Origin: Candidatus Pelagibacterales bacterium
Lineage (GTDB): Bacteria > Pseudomonadota > Alphaproteobacteria > Rickettsiales > UBA1997
Direction: 5' to 3'
Assembly (NCBI GenBank): GCA_016882165.1
Contig: VHBV01000005.1
Coordinates: forward strand, 1 to 18,242
Length of the DNA: 18,242 nucleotides
How positions within the stretch are numbered: the stretch's first letter is position 1; each line of letters starts with the position of its first letter. The notes under the pieces were generated by a model. That model searched no databases and was not told the origin of the DNA. It saw nothing but the letters and a program-made list of their open reading frames with translations. Shown here one piece after another: positions 7,990 through 14,593 of this stretch. A program made the translations under genes and the position numbers.

Positions 7990-8013
7990 TTTCCCTATTA
8001 ATGGGACATTGGG
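7990..8013 (-). repeat. right terminal inverted repeat (24 bp)
   Basis: Exact reverse complement of 3889-3912. It lies 34 bp upstream of the transposase start. A TTGACA hexamer on the minus strand at 7977-7982 and TACAAT at 7970-7975 lie between repeat and gene, but their spacing does not make one clean sigma70 promoter. Confidence 0.95.
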
Positions 8014-8045
8014 TTGGAAGATTTTAAATTTCTTCCAACTTTATT
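8013..8045 (-). terminator. partly rebuilt hairpin downstream of clpX
   Basis: GTTGGAAGA (8013-8021) and TCTTCCAAC (8031-8039) pair around a 9-nt loop, because the target duplication restored part of the split hairpin. On the minus strand (clpX direction) the stem is now followed by CCAATGTCCC rather than a T-run, so termination is probably weaker than before the insertion. Confidence 0.6.
8014..8022 (+). repeat. target site duplication, right copy
   Basis: TTGGAAGAT, identical to 3880-3888, directly adjoining the right inverted repeat. Confidence 0.85.
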
Positions 8046-8108
8046 ATTAATATCTGATTAGTTTGTGACAGGAAGAAGCGCAAAAAATTATGAACTTAAA
8101 TTAATTCT

Positions 8109-9419
8109 TTAGGCTCTTTTTTCGCTTTTATTTTCAACAACAGCTACAGAAGATTTTTCTCTTTCTCTCTCTTCTTCTTTTGAAAGATATTCAATTTCTG
8201 GCTTTTCATTTTTGGAGATAACTTCCTTAAATATTTTTACAGATTTTACATTGTTTTTGCTTGGAACTTCAAACATTGTATTTAGTAAAATATGTTCAAC
8301 AATTGCTCTTAGACCTCTGGCTCCTGTTTTGCGTTCAAGAGCTTTTTTAGCAATTTCACTTAAGGCATCTTCTTCAAATACCAAGTCAATTTTATCAAGT
8401 GAGAACAATTTTTTATATTGCTTTGTAATGGAGTTTTTTGGTTCAGATAAAATTTTGACCAAATCTTTTTCTGTTAATCCTTCAAGAGGAGCAATTACAG
8501 GAAGTCTTCCAACAATTTCTGGAATTAAACCAAACTTGATTAGGTCTTCAGGCTCAACTCCGGTAAAAATGTCTTTTCTATCATGATCATCTTTACTTCT
8601 AACATCAGCTCCAAAACCAATCGAAGAACCTTTGCCACGCGAAGCAATGATTTTCTCAAGTCCTGAAAATGCACCAGCACAAATAAATAAAATATTTTTT
8701 GTATCAACTTGCACATACTCTTGTTGTGATGTTTTTTTGCCAGGTTGTGTTGGAACTGAAGCCACCGTTCCTTCGATAATTTTTAACAAACCTTGTTGTA
8801 CTCCTTCGCCAGAAATATCACGACTTCTTGCGCCTTCTTCAGATTTTCTTGCAATTTTGTCAATCTCGTCGATGTAAACAATTCCACGCTGAGTTTTTTC
8901 AATATCATAATTTGCAGCTTGCAAAAGACGAGCAATTATATTTTCTACGTCATCACCAACATAACCAGCTTCAGTCAAAGAGGTTGCATCAGCAGTTGTG
9001 AAAGGAACATCTAAAAATCTTGCCAAAGTTTGAGCAAGTAAAGTTTTTCCACAACCAGTTGGTCCAATCATTAAAATATTTGATTTGCCTAACTCAACAC
9101 CATCAGAATTTATAGAGGTTGCAGCTGAAATTCTTTTGTAGTGATTGTAAACGGCGACAGCCAAAGCTTTTTTGGCATGATCTTGTCCAATTACGTAATC
9201 ATTTAAAATCTTGATAATTTCTTTGGGAGTTGGTTTTGAATTTTCACCTTTTCCCAATGGAGATTTTTTATTTTCTTCACGTAAAATATCGGCACAAAGA
9301 CTAATACACTCGTTACAAATAAAAACCGTAGGACCAGCAATTAGTTTTTTTACTTCGTTTTGGCTTTTACCGCAAAAAGAGCAGCAAAGTTCTTCGCTAT
9401 GATTATCTTTTTTTGTCAT
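8109..9419 (-). CDS. clpX: ATP-dependent Clp protease ATP-binding subunit ClpX
   Basis: A 436-residue AAA+ unfoldase that feeds substrates to ClpP. The N-terminal zinc-binding domain uses C13, C16, C35 and C38. Walker A, GPTGCGKT, is at 119-126; the pore loop GYVGDD at 152-157; Walker B, VYIDEIDK, at 181-188; and the ClpP-docking IGF loop (SIGFG) at about 266-270. The C-terminus ends in a charged tail. It follows clpP with 9 nt between genes, the usual clpP-clpX order, so they are probably one transcript. It converges on bolA, but the transposon now lies between them. All key motifs are intact. Confidence 0.98.
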   Translation of the reverse strand: MTKKDNHSEELCCSFCGKSQNEVKKLIAGPTVFICNECISLCADILREENKKSPLGKGENSKPTPKEIIKILNDYVIGQDHAKKALAVAVYNHYKRISAATSINSDGVELGKSNILMIGPTGCGKTLLAQTLARFLDVPFTTADATSLTEAGYVGDDVENIIARLLQAANYDIEKTQRGIVYIDEIDKIARKSEEGARSRDISGEGVQQGLLKIIEGTVASVPTQPGKKTSQQEYVQVDTKNILFICAGAFSGLEKIIASRGKGSSIGFGADVRSKDDHDRKDIFTGVEPEDLIKFGLIPEIVGRLPVIAPLEGLTEKDLVKILSEPKNSITKQYKKLFSLDKIDLVFEEDALSEIAKKALERKTGARGLRAIVEHILLNTMFEVPSKNNVKSVKIFKEVISKNEKPEIEYLSKEEEREREKSSVAVVENKSEKRA

Positions 9420-9428
9420 AAGTTTTGT

Positions 9429-10040
9429 TTAAGTTCTTTTTTCAATTACTGCGTCAATAAGTCCAAATTCTTTAGCTTTTTCTGGCGACATAAAATTATC
9501 ACGTTCCATTGATTTCTCAATTACTGAAAGTTTCTGTCCAGTATGTTTAACATATATTTCATTCAATCTTCTTTTTAGAGCTAAAGTTTCTTGAGCATGA
9601 ATTTCGATATCAGTTGCTTGACCTTGATATCCGCCAGATGGTTGATGAATCATGATGCGTGAGTTTGGCAAAGAAAATCTTTTTCCGGGAGATCCGGCAG
9701 CCAAAAGAAGAGATCCCATAGAACAAGCTTGCCCTATACAAAGAGTTGAAACTTCTGGTTTAATATATTGCATAGTATCGTACATTGCTAACCCAGATGT
9801 AACAATTCCTCCAGGTGAATTAATGTAAAAGTTAATGTCTTTTTTTGGGTCTTCTGATTCTAGGAAAAGCAATTGCGCTACAATCAAAGATGAAACCTGA
9901 TCATTTACTGGACCAGAAAGAAATATAATTCTCTCTTTTAAAAGACGTGAGTAAATATCAAAAGATCTTTCACCTTTAGCGGTTTGCTCAACTACCATTG
10001 GAACTAAGTAATTGGCTTGCTCAATAATTTTTTCTGACAT
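9429..10040 (-). CDS. clpP: ATP-dependent Clp protease proteolytic subunit ClpP
   Basis: A 203-residue serine protease subunit forming the ClpP barrel. The catalytic triad is visible: S107 in GQACSMGS, H132 in MIHQPSGG, and D181 in the ERDNFMSP segment. The LVPMVVEQT start of the mature protein follows a short N-terminal extension. The length fits the family. It is the first gene of the clpP-clpX unit and diverges from grpE across a 148-bp region, a sensible pairing of two heat-shock functions. Confidence 0.98.
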   Translation of the reverse strand: MSEKIIEQANYLVPMVVEQTAKGERSFDIYSRLLKERIIFLSGPVNDQVSSLIVAQLLFLESEDPKKDINFYINSPGGIVTSGLAMYDTMQYIKPEVSTLCIGQACSMGSLLLAAGSPGKRFSLPNSRIMIHQPSGGYQGQATDIEIHAQETLALKRRLNEIYVKHTGQKLSVIEKSMERDNFMSPEKAKEFGLIDAVIEKRT

Positions 10041-10117
10041 GACTAATTAGTTTTATTTGAAATGTATTTACTAGAATTAAAAATCACTCTTAACAATAAA
10101 GCAATGAAATTTCTTCC

Positions 10118-10146
10118 CTTGAATATTCAATTACTGATTCATATCT
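10118..10146 (+). promoter_or_regulatory. possible sigma32 (RpoH) promoter for grpE
   Basis: CTTG at 10118-10121 and CATATCT at 10140-10146, separated by 18 bp, resemble the alphaproteobacterial heat-shock consensus CTTG-N17/18-CYTATNT with one mismatch. It lies about 43 bp before the grpE ATG. The match is suggestive only, given the AT-rich background, but grpE is a classic RpoH target. Confidence 0.35.
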
Positions 10147-10188
10147 TCTTTTTGAAAATTTAATTCTAACAAAAAATAACATTTAGTC

Positions 10189-10752
10189 ATGCAAGAAAAT
10201 AATCAAACAGAAAATCAAGCTCAAGATCAGCAAAACAGTGCTGAAGAGAATAAGCAGCAAGAGCAAAAAATTGACTCAAAAGAACTAAAAATTTCTGAAT
10301 TAGAAGCTAAAGTTACTGATTTAAATGATAAATTATTACGCACTTTGGCAGAACTTGATAATGTCAGAAGAAGATCACGTGAAGAACTTGAAAAATCTGC
10401 AAAATTTGCTATCTCAAATTTTGCTGCTGATTTAGTTGTAGTTGCAGAAAATTTCTTTTTGGCAAGTGGAAATGCCCCAAAAGAAGAAATTGAAAAAAGT
10501 CCATCTGTAAAAAATTATGCTGACGCAATTGTGATGACTGAAAAAGAATTGCTAAAAGTTTTAGAAAAGAACCAAGTCAAAAGAATAAATCCAATTAACG
10601 AAAAGTTTGATCATAATTTTCATGAAGCAATTGCTCAAATTGAGTCTGATGCTGAAGAGGGAACGGTTGTTCAAGTTATTCAAGCAGGATATTCAATTGA
10701 AAATCGTTTAATTAGACCAGCTTTAGTTGGAGTTGCAAAAGCAAAAAATTAG
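10189..10752 (+). CDS. grpE: nucleotide exchange factor GrpE
   Basis: A 187-residue GrpE, which releases ADP from DnaK in the cytosolic chaperone cycle. The first 30 residues are Gln/Glu-rich and disordered. A long coiled coil follows (about 31-75, including LRTLAELDNVRRR). The C-terminal beta domain carries the signature NPINEKFDHNFHEAI, ending with GYSIENRLIRPALVGVAK. Length and architecture are normal. A possible heat-shock promoter lies upstream, and clpP is transcribed in the opposite direction. No dnaK or dnaJ is in the window. Confidence 0.97.
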   Translation: MQENNQTENQAQDQQNSAEENKQQEQKIDSKELKISELEAKVTDLNDKLLRTLAELDNVRRRSREELEKSAKFAISNFAADLVVVAENFFLASGNAPKEEIEKSPSVKNYADAIVMTEKELLKVLEKNQVKRINPINEKFDHNFHEAIAQIESDAEEGTVVQVIQAGYSIENRLIRPALVGVAKAKN

Positions 10753-10910
10753 TTTTAATTTTCTTGTTTTTAACTATTATCTATAACAAGTTTATTTGAT
10801 AGTTTACAAAAAACACTTGCAAAAAAGCAATCTGCTTATATTTTGCTTTGCCCTTTGCTTAGTTATTGTTTTTTGAACAAATAACAAATAAAGCAAATTG
10901 CATTTTTTAC

Positions 10911-10987
10911 GGGATTATAGCTCAGTTGGTTAGAGCAGGATGCTCATAACGTCTTGGTCGTAGGTTCGAGTCCTACTGATCCCACCA
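10911..10987 (+). tRNA. tRNA with CAU anticodon, probably tRNA-Ile2 (lysidine type)
   Basis: A complete 77-nt cloverleaf with encoded CCA. The acceptor GGGATTA (10911-10917) pairs with TGATCCC (10977-10983); the D stem is GCTC/GAGC; the anticodon stem is GGATG/CGTCT with two G-U pairs around CTCATAA; the T stem is GTAGG/CCTAC. The anticodon CAT is at 10945-10947. CAU can be methionine or the isoleucine tRNA whose C34 is changed to lysidine by TilS. The GGTCGTAGGTTCGAGTCC segment resembles, from memory, bacterial tRNA-Ile2, so I favour Ile2. Elongator tRNA-Met is the alternative; the paired G1-C72 argues against initiator tRNA. Confidence 0.9.
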
Positions 10988-11003
10988 AAAAGCTTCGGCT
11001 TTT
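10988..11003 (+). terminator. UUCG hairpin after the tRNA
   Basis: AAAAGC-TTCG-GCTTTT forms a stable UUCG tetraloop directly after the tRNA CCA end, with the last T bases forming part of the stem. It probably serves as a 3' processing or termination signal for the tRNA transcript. Confidence 0.55.
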
Positions 11004-11192
11004 GATCTCTGGCTTCTTTGAAATGCCGATACGTAAAGCTCAATTGTACTAAATACATTTCCGCTTTTCGCACCTAAATTCGTATAGCCATAAATCAAAA
11101 TCTTTGCTTTTTTAAGCTTCGGCTTAACCGATTCACAGGTCAAAGGCAATCTACCCGTGTTATCTGCATATTAATTTTAATTTTAAAACGAC
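11004..11192 (+). other. rpmI leader region with a second UUCG hairpin
   Basis: This 189-bp non-coding stretch between the tRNA and rpmI holds a second tetraloop hairpin, TTAAGC-TTCG-GCTTAA, at 11112-11127. Its base composition looks more even than the flanking DNA. In many bacteria L20 represses its own operon by binding the leader RNA, but infC is absent here and no such site could be confirmed. No ORF is supported. Confidence 0.4.
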
Positions 11193-11396
11193 ATGCCAAA
11201 AGTAAAAACAAACAGTAGCGCCAAGAAGAGATTCAAGGTGACTGGTACCGGAAAAATTGTTCACAAACAAGCCGGAAAAAGACATAACTTGGACAAAAAA
11301 AGTAACCGTAGAATTAGACAATTGCGCAAAGGCGCTGTTCTTTCAGATGGACATTCTGCTAGCGTTATGAAGTTCAAGATGCCAAATAGTCACTAA
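11193..11396 (+). CDS. rpmI: 50S ribosomal protein L35 (bL35)
   Basis: A 67-residue basic protein of the 50S subunit. It begins MPKVKTNSSAKKRFKVTGTG, the typical L35 start, followed by GKRHNLDKKS near residues 28-37. The length is normal for bL35. It lies 18 nt upstream of rplT, the conserved rpmI-rplT order; infC, often first in this operon, is not next to it. No strong Shine-Dalgarno sequence precedes the ATG, which may reflect leader-based control. Confidence 0.97.
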   Translation: MPKVKTNSSAKKRFKVTGTGKIVHKQAGKRHNLDKKSNRRIRQLRKGAVLSDGHSASVMKFKMPNSH

Positions 11397-11414
11397 ATTA
11401 GATAAGGAGAAAAA

Positions 11415-11780
11415 ATGAGTCGTGTAAAAAGAGGCGTTACTAAAAAAGCCAGACATAAAAAAATATTAAAACTTGCTAAAGGTTACCGCGGTCGTGCAAA
11501 GAATTGTTTCCGCGTAGCAATAGAGAAAGTTGAAAAAGCACTAAGATATGCGTATCGTGATCGTAGAACCAAAAAAAGAGACTTAAGAGGTCTTTGGATT
11601 CAAAGAATTAACGCTGCAGTTCGTCAGCACGATATGGTTTATTCAAAATTCATTAATGGTTTGAAGTTAGCTAATATCGATCTTGATCGTAAAGTTCTTT
11701 CAGATTTGGCTATTAGAGAGCCAGAAACTTTTGCTAAAATTGTAGCGAAAGCAAAAGAAGCTTTAAGCAAGAAAAATTAG
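11415..11780 (+). CDS. rplT: 50S ribosomal protein L20 (bL20)
   Basis: A 121-residue rRNA-binding protein needed early in 50S assembly. The N-terminal SRVKRGVTKKARHKKILK and the GYRGRAKN motif (about 24-31) are characteristic, as is the RDRRTKKRDLRGLWIQRINA block at about 49-68. The length is standard. An AAGGAG ribosome site at about 11404-11409 precedes the ATG. A strong hairpin follows 13 nt after the stop, ending the rpmI-rplT unit. Confidence 0.98.
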   Translation: MSRVKRGVTKKARHKKILKLAKGYRGRAKNCFRVAIEKVEKALRYAYRDRRTKKRDLRGLWIQRINAAVRQHDMVYSKFINGLKLANIDLDRKVLSDLAIREPETFAKIVAKAKEALSKKN

Positions 11781-11793
11781 TATTTTTCTTTCT

Positions 11794-11824
11794 AAGGTTG
11801 CGACCAAAGTTAGGTCGCAACCTT
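11794..11824 (+). terminator. strong hairpin terminator after rplT
   Basis: AAGGTTGCGACC (11794-11805) and GGTCGCAACCTT (11813-11824) form a perfect 12-bp stem with a 7-nt loop. The T-tract after it is weak (ATT). Its GC-rich stem stands out from the surrounding AT-rich DNA. Confidence 0.85.
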
Positions 11825-11854
11825 ATTCGCAGTTTTTTCCAATCAGAATTGCTC

Positions 11855-12328
11855 ATGAAACTCTACAACGCCTTAATTAAGAAAAATAAAGAAGGTAAAA
11901 TAGAAGATATCATTCTTTTAAAAGATGGCTTTTCCTATCCGGCATTTTTTCTTAATAGCATTTGGTTTTTATATAACAAAATGTGGAAAGAATTCGGTGT
12001 TTTACTGGGCGTTAGCTTTTCCTTCATGCTATTAAAAGCATTATCTATATTTTCCTTGTCAGATGTTTTACTTCTTGAATTGATTTTCACTTTTATAATT
12101 GCTCTTAATTTTAATTACTGGTTGGTGGAGCATTTAAAAAAACAAGGATATGAATTTATTGGTCTAGTTTTTGGATCTGATATGACAAATGCTAAAATGC
12201 GCTTTGTAAAAAACCTAGAAAATGAACAAAATTCTGAAGAAATAGAATTTGATATTTCTATTACTGATCCCAAACTATATCGTCAAATGCTAAAAAAGCA
12301 GAAAAAAGAACATTACTTTGTTACTTAA
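11855..12328 (+). CDS. DUF2628-like small membrane protein
   Basis: A 157-residue protein with two probable membrane spans, at about residues 46-66 and 70-90, and a charged C-terminal tail. The segment LKDGFSYPAFFLNSIWFLYNKMW (about 22-44) matches the DUF2628 pattern, in which a soluble start runs into Phe/Trp-rich segments before the membrane helices. The function is unknown. The reading frame is open upstream to a TTG at 11798, but that lies inside the rplT terminator hairpin, so I chose the ATG at 11855. hisH starts 33 nt after its stop and may be cotranscribed. Confidence 0.65.
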   Translation: MKLYNALIKKNKEGKIEDIILLKDGFSYPAFFLNSIWFLYNKMWKEFGVLLGVSFSFMLLKALSIFSLSDVLLLELIFTFIIALNFNYWLVEHLKKQGYEFIGLVFGSDMTNAKMRFVKNLENEQNSEEIEFDISITDPKLYRQMLKKQKKEHYFVT

Positions 12329-12361
12329 AAACCACATTTAAAAATTCCAAAATTAATCGAA

Positions 12362-12994
12362 ATGAAAATAGTTGTAATTGATTATGGTGCTGGCAATGTT
12401 GAGTCGGTGCTGAATGCTTTGGAAAAAGTAAAATCAAAAGATTATGAAATTGTCGTTTCTAAAGATCCTAACGAAGTAAGATCAGCAAATTATATTGTTT
12501 TGCCTGGAGTTGGTGCTTTTGGTGATTGTATTGAAGCGTTAAAATCACAAAATGGTTTAGCTGAAGAAATTAGGAAACAGGTTATTACCGAAAAAAAACC
12601 TTTTCTTGGAATTTGTGTTGGAATGCAAGTTTTAGCCTCTTTAGGCTATGAAGATGGTGAAAATCAAGGGCTATGTTTTGTAAATGGTGTAGTTAGAAAA
12701 ATTGATAATAATGGTGATCTTAAAATTCCTCACATGGGATGGAATGATATTATTTTTAAAAACTCTAATCACCCAGTTTTAAAAGATATAAAAGAAGGAG
12801 AGCATTTTTACTTTGCTAATTCATATCATTTTATTTGCCAAAATGAAAATAACGTGGTGGCGCAAGTGGAATATGGAACAAAGATTAATGCAATAATTGC
12901 TAAAGAAAATATCTTGGGCATCCAATTTCATCCTGAAAAAAGTGGTGAAGCTGGTTTGAAACTGTTGAGTAATTTCTTGAATTGGAGACCGTAG
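12362..12994 (+). CDS. hisH: imidazole glycerol phosphate synthase subunit HisH
   Basis: A 210-residue class I glutamine amidotransferase. The nucleophile C85 is in GICVGMQVL, and H190 and E192 in FHPEKSG complete the triad. The N-terminal VVIDYGAGNVESV and LPGVGAFGD (47-55) are typical of HisH, which supplies ammonia to HisF for the step giving IGP and AICAR in histidine synthesis. No other his gene is in the window, so HisF must be elsewhere; a lone HisH-like protein may instead serve another HisF-type partner in sugar amidation. The catalytic residues are intact. It is followed by a repeat-rich gap. Confidence 0.85.
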   Translation: MKIVVIDYGAGNVESVLNALEKVKSKDYEIVVSKDPNEVRSANYIVLPGVGAFGDCIEALKSQNGLAEEIRKQVITEKKPFLGICVGMQVLASLGYEDGENQGLCFVNGVVRKIDNNGDLKIPHMGWNDIIFKNSNHPVLKDIKEGEHFYFANSYHFICQNENNVVAQVEYGTKINAIIAKENILGIQFHPEKSGEAGLKLLSNFLNWRP

Positions 12995-13005
12995 ATATAT
13001 CTTTT

Positions 13006-13042
13006 GGATTGCCAGGTCGCTCATGCTTCTTGCAATGATGAG
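13006..13042 (-). repeat. palindromic CATTGC...GGCAATCC repeat, copy 1
   Basis: On the minus strand it starts CTCATCATTGCAAGAAGC and ends GGCAATCC, matching the repeat pattern CGTCATTGCGAG...GGCAATC. It faces copy 2; GGATTGCC (13006-13013) pairs with GGCAATCC (13095-13102), and 13034-13042 pairs with 13063-13071 apart from one G-U, so the pair can fold as one long hairpin. Confidence 0.7.
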
Positions 13043-13064
13043 TTTTGTATTCCACACTTAACCT

Positions 13065-13102
13065 CGTCATTTCAAGCCAAGATTTGCTTGGCGTGGCAAT
13101 CC
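13065..13102 (+). repeat. palindromic CGTCATT...GGCAATCC repeat, copy 2
   Basis: Starts CGTCATTTCAAGCC, has an inner inverted repeat (AAGCCAAGATTTGCTTGG) and ends GCGTGGCAATCC. It is the inverted partner of copy 1. Confidence 0.7.
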
Positions 13103-13325
13103 ATTCATTTATATATAGCAAATTTGATTTTTGCTTTTCATCTATGCGTTCCTATACCAAATAAACTATTTGTTGACCGTAGTAACGAAGTATTTTTGAG
13201 ATAAAAGTTGTAAAAAATGAAAGCTGTATGAACATGAAGCTTGAGGTTTTTGTAATTTTTAGCCAAAAAGACGAAGTTAATATGATCAATTACTTAACTA
13301 TCAAGAAATGGTTTATTTGGTATAG

Positions 13326-14375
13326 ATGACAGTTTTTGTTTTGATAATTACCAGAATCTTCACAATGAAAATTTCACACTTCATGTCTGATGCTCTTTTC
13401 AAAGAGAAATCAGGCTATTATCGTACTAAAAATCCTATAGGAAAAGATTCAGATTTTATTACTGCACCTGAAATAAGTCAGGTTTTTGGCGAACTTTTGG
13501 CTGCTTATATTTTAGAAATTGCTTCACATAAAAATTGTGAAATTTCTTTGGTTGAAATGGGTGCTGGAAAAGGAACTCTTTTTCTAGATATTTTAAATTC
13601 TATTCAAAAACTTGCCGATAAAAATATTTCTCAAGCTATCAATTTTATTAATAACTCAGAATTTCACATTATTGAAATAAATGAGGTTTTACAAAAAATT
13701 CAGCAAGAAAATTTATCTAAATTCAAAATCACGTGGCACAACAATTTTGCAGAATTTTTAAGCAAAAATTCAAAACAAAAAGAAATTTTTTTCATCAGTA
13801 ACGAACTTTTTGATTGTTTTCCAATTGATCAGTTTGTTTTTACGGAAATTGGTTGGAGAGAAAGAATTATTCAAAATAATAAATTCACCTTGGCGCCTTT
13901 TAAACAAGAAAATCATAATTTTATAGAACAAGAAATTGATTGTTTAGCGCCAATAGGGGGAGTTTTTGAGTATAGTAAAGCAGCAAGAGAATTCATAAAA
14001 GATTTATGTGAGGCCATAGAAAGTCAAGGTGGAGTGGCAATAAATATTGATTATGGTTATATTAAAAACGAATTTCTTAATACTTTACAGGCTGTAAAAA
14101 ATCATAAAAAAGTGGATGTGTTACAAGAAGGGGGTGCAGATATTACAGCTTTGGTTGATTTTTCTGCTTTGGAAAAAATAGTCAAAAATTACAATTTGCA
14201 ATCTTCAATTATTTCGCAGTCGCATTTTCTGAAAAGCTTAGGAATAGAGGAAAGAAGACAATCTTTGCTTGCGAAAAATGTAGATAAAGAACAAGAAATT
14301 AATTTAGCAATTGACCGTTTGATTTCAGCTGATCAAATGGGAGAGTTGTTTAAATGTTTGATTATTTGGCGATAG
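13326..14375 (+). CDS. MidA/NDUFAF7-family SAM-dependent methyltransferase
   Basis: A 349-residue class I methyltransferase of the DUF185 (MidA/NDUFAF7) family, whose mitochondrial member methylates an arginine of a complex I subunit during assembly. The diagnostic block SGYYRTKNPIGKDSDFITAPEISQVFGE runs from about residue 29 to 56 (given here only by position and its start and end), and the SAM-binding loop EMGAGKGTL lies at 77-85. A second family stretch, NELFDCFPIDQF, is near the middle. The ATG at 13326 gives a short hydrophobic lead-in; M14 at 13365 is an alternative start. It lies between two repeat-bearing gaps, probably as a single-gene unit. Confidence 0.85.
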   Translation: MTVFVLIITRIFTMKISHFMSDALFKEKSGYYRTKNPIGKDSDFITAPEISQVFGELLAAYILEIASHKNCEISLVEMGAGKGTLFLDILNSIQKLADKNISQAINFINNSEFHIIEINEVLQKIQQENLSKFKITWHNNFAEFLSKNSKQKEIFFISNELFDCFPIDQFVFTEIGWRERIIQNNKFTLAPFKQENHNFIEQEIDCLAPIGGVFEYSKAAREFIKDLCEAIESQGGVAINIDYGYIKNEFLNTLQAVKNHKKVDVLQEGGADITALVDFSALEKIVKNYNLQSSIISQSHFLKSLGIEERRQSLLAKNVDKEQEINLAIDRLISADQMGELFKCLIIWR

Positions 14376-14403
14376 TAGGTTAATAATAGACAATCTTAGT
14401 ATC

Positions 14404-14443
14404 CGTCATTGCGAGGAGCGCTTAAAGCTCGAAGCGGCAATCT
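14404..14443 (+). repeat. palindromic CGTCATTGCGAG...GGCAATC repeat, copy 3
   Basis: CGTCATTGCGAGGAGCG at the start and GAAGCGGCAATCT at the end, with the central CGCTTAAAGCTCGAAGCG able to fold. It sits between the methyltransferase gene and bioB, and closely matches copy 2 in its termini. Confidence 0.75.
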
Positions 14444-14593
14444 ATTTTGTCAAAAACTCCTAATTCTTAATCTAATAGATCTACGCTCTAGGCTAGCGAT
14501 GATGGAGTGAAGAAAATGTGATGGCGGATTTGAAGAGCTGTCGAATTAAAACAGATATAAAGATTTGTAAAGTTTTTGTAATTAAGGAATTAT

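Larger units (their letters stand above)
3889..8013 (-). mobile_element. IS1595-type transposon carrying a BcgI-like restriction-modification module
   Basis: A 4,125-bp element bounded by perfect 24-bp inverted repeats (3889-3912 and 7990-8013) and flanked by the 9-bp direct repeat TTGGAAGAT. Three genes fill it in one direction: transposase, methyltransferase/nuclease and specificity subunit. The first two overlap by 4 bp and the last two by 14 bp; the final stop codon lies 2 bp inside the left repeat. Almost no DNA is left over, so the restriction-modification genes are part of the transposing unit rather than neighbours of an IS. IS1595-family elements with passenger genes are known. Perfect repeats and duplication suggest a fairly recent insertion. 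Confidence 0.9.
12995..13325. other. 331-bp intergenic region with facing palindromic repeats
   Basis: The first third contains two repeat copies in opposite orientation (13006-13042 and 13065-13102), described separately. From 13103 to 13325 the DNA is AT-rich without a supported gene, promoter match or RNA. Short open frames through the repeats appear on both strands but have no ribosome site or recognisable protein. Confidence 0.6.

Noticed and set aside
8212..8877. Plus-strand open frames opposite clpX
   Set aside because: They mirror the clpX coding strand and look like no known protein; clpX is intact.
11798..11854. Upstream TTG extension of the DUF2628-like protein
   Set aside because: The TTG and the next codons lie within the 12-bp-stem terminator after rplT; the ATG at 11855 starts the recognisable protein.
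13004..13204. Short open frames on both strands through the gap after hisH
   Set aside because: They run through palindromic repeats, overlap each other, lack ribosome sites and resemble no protein.
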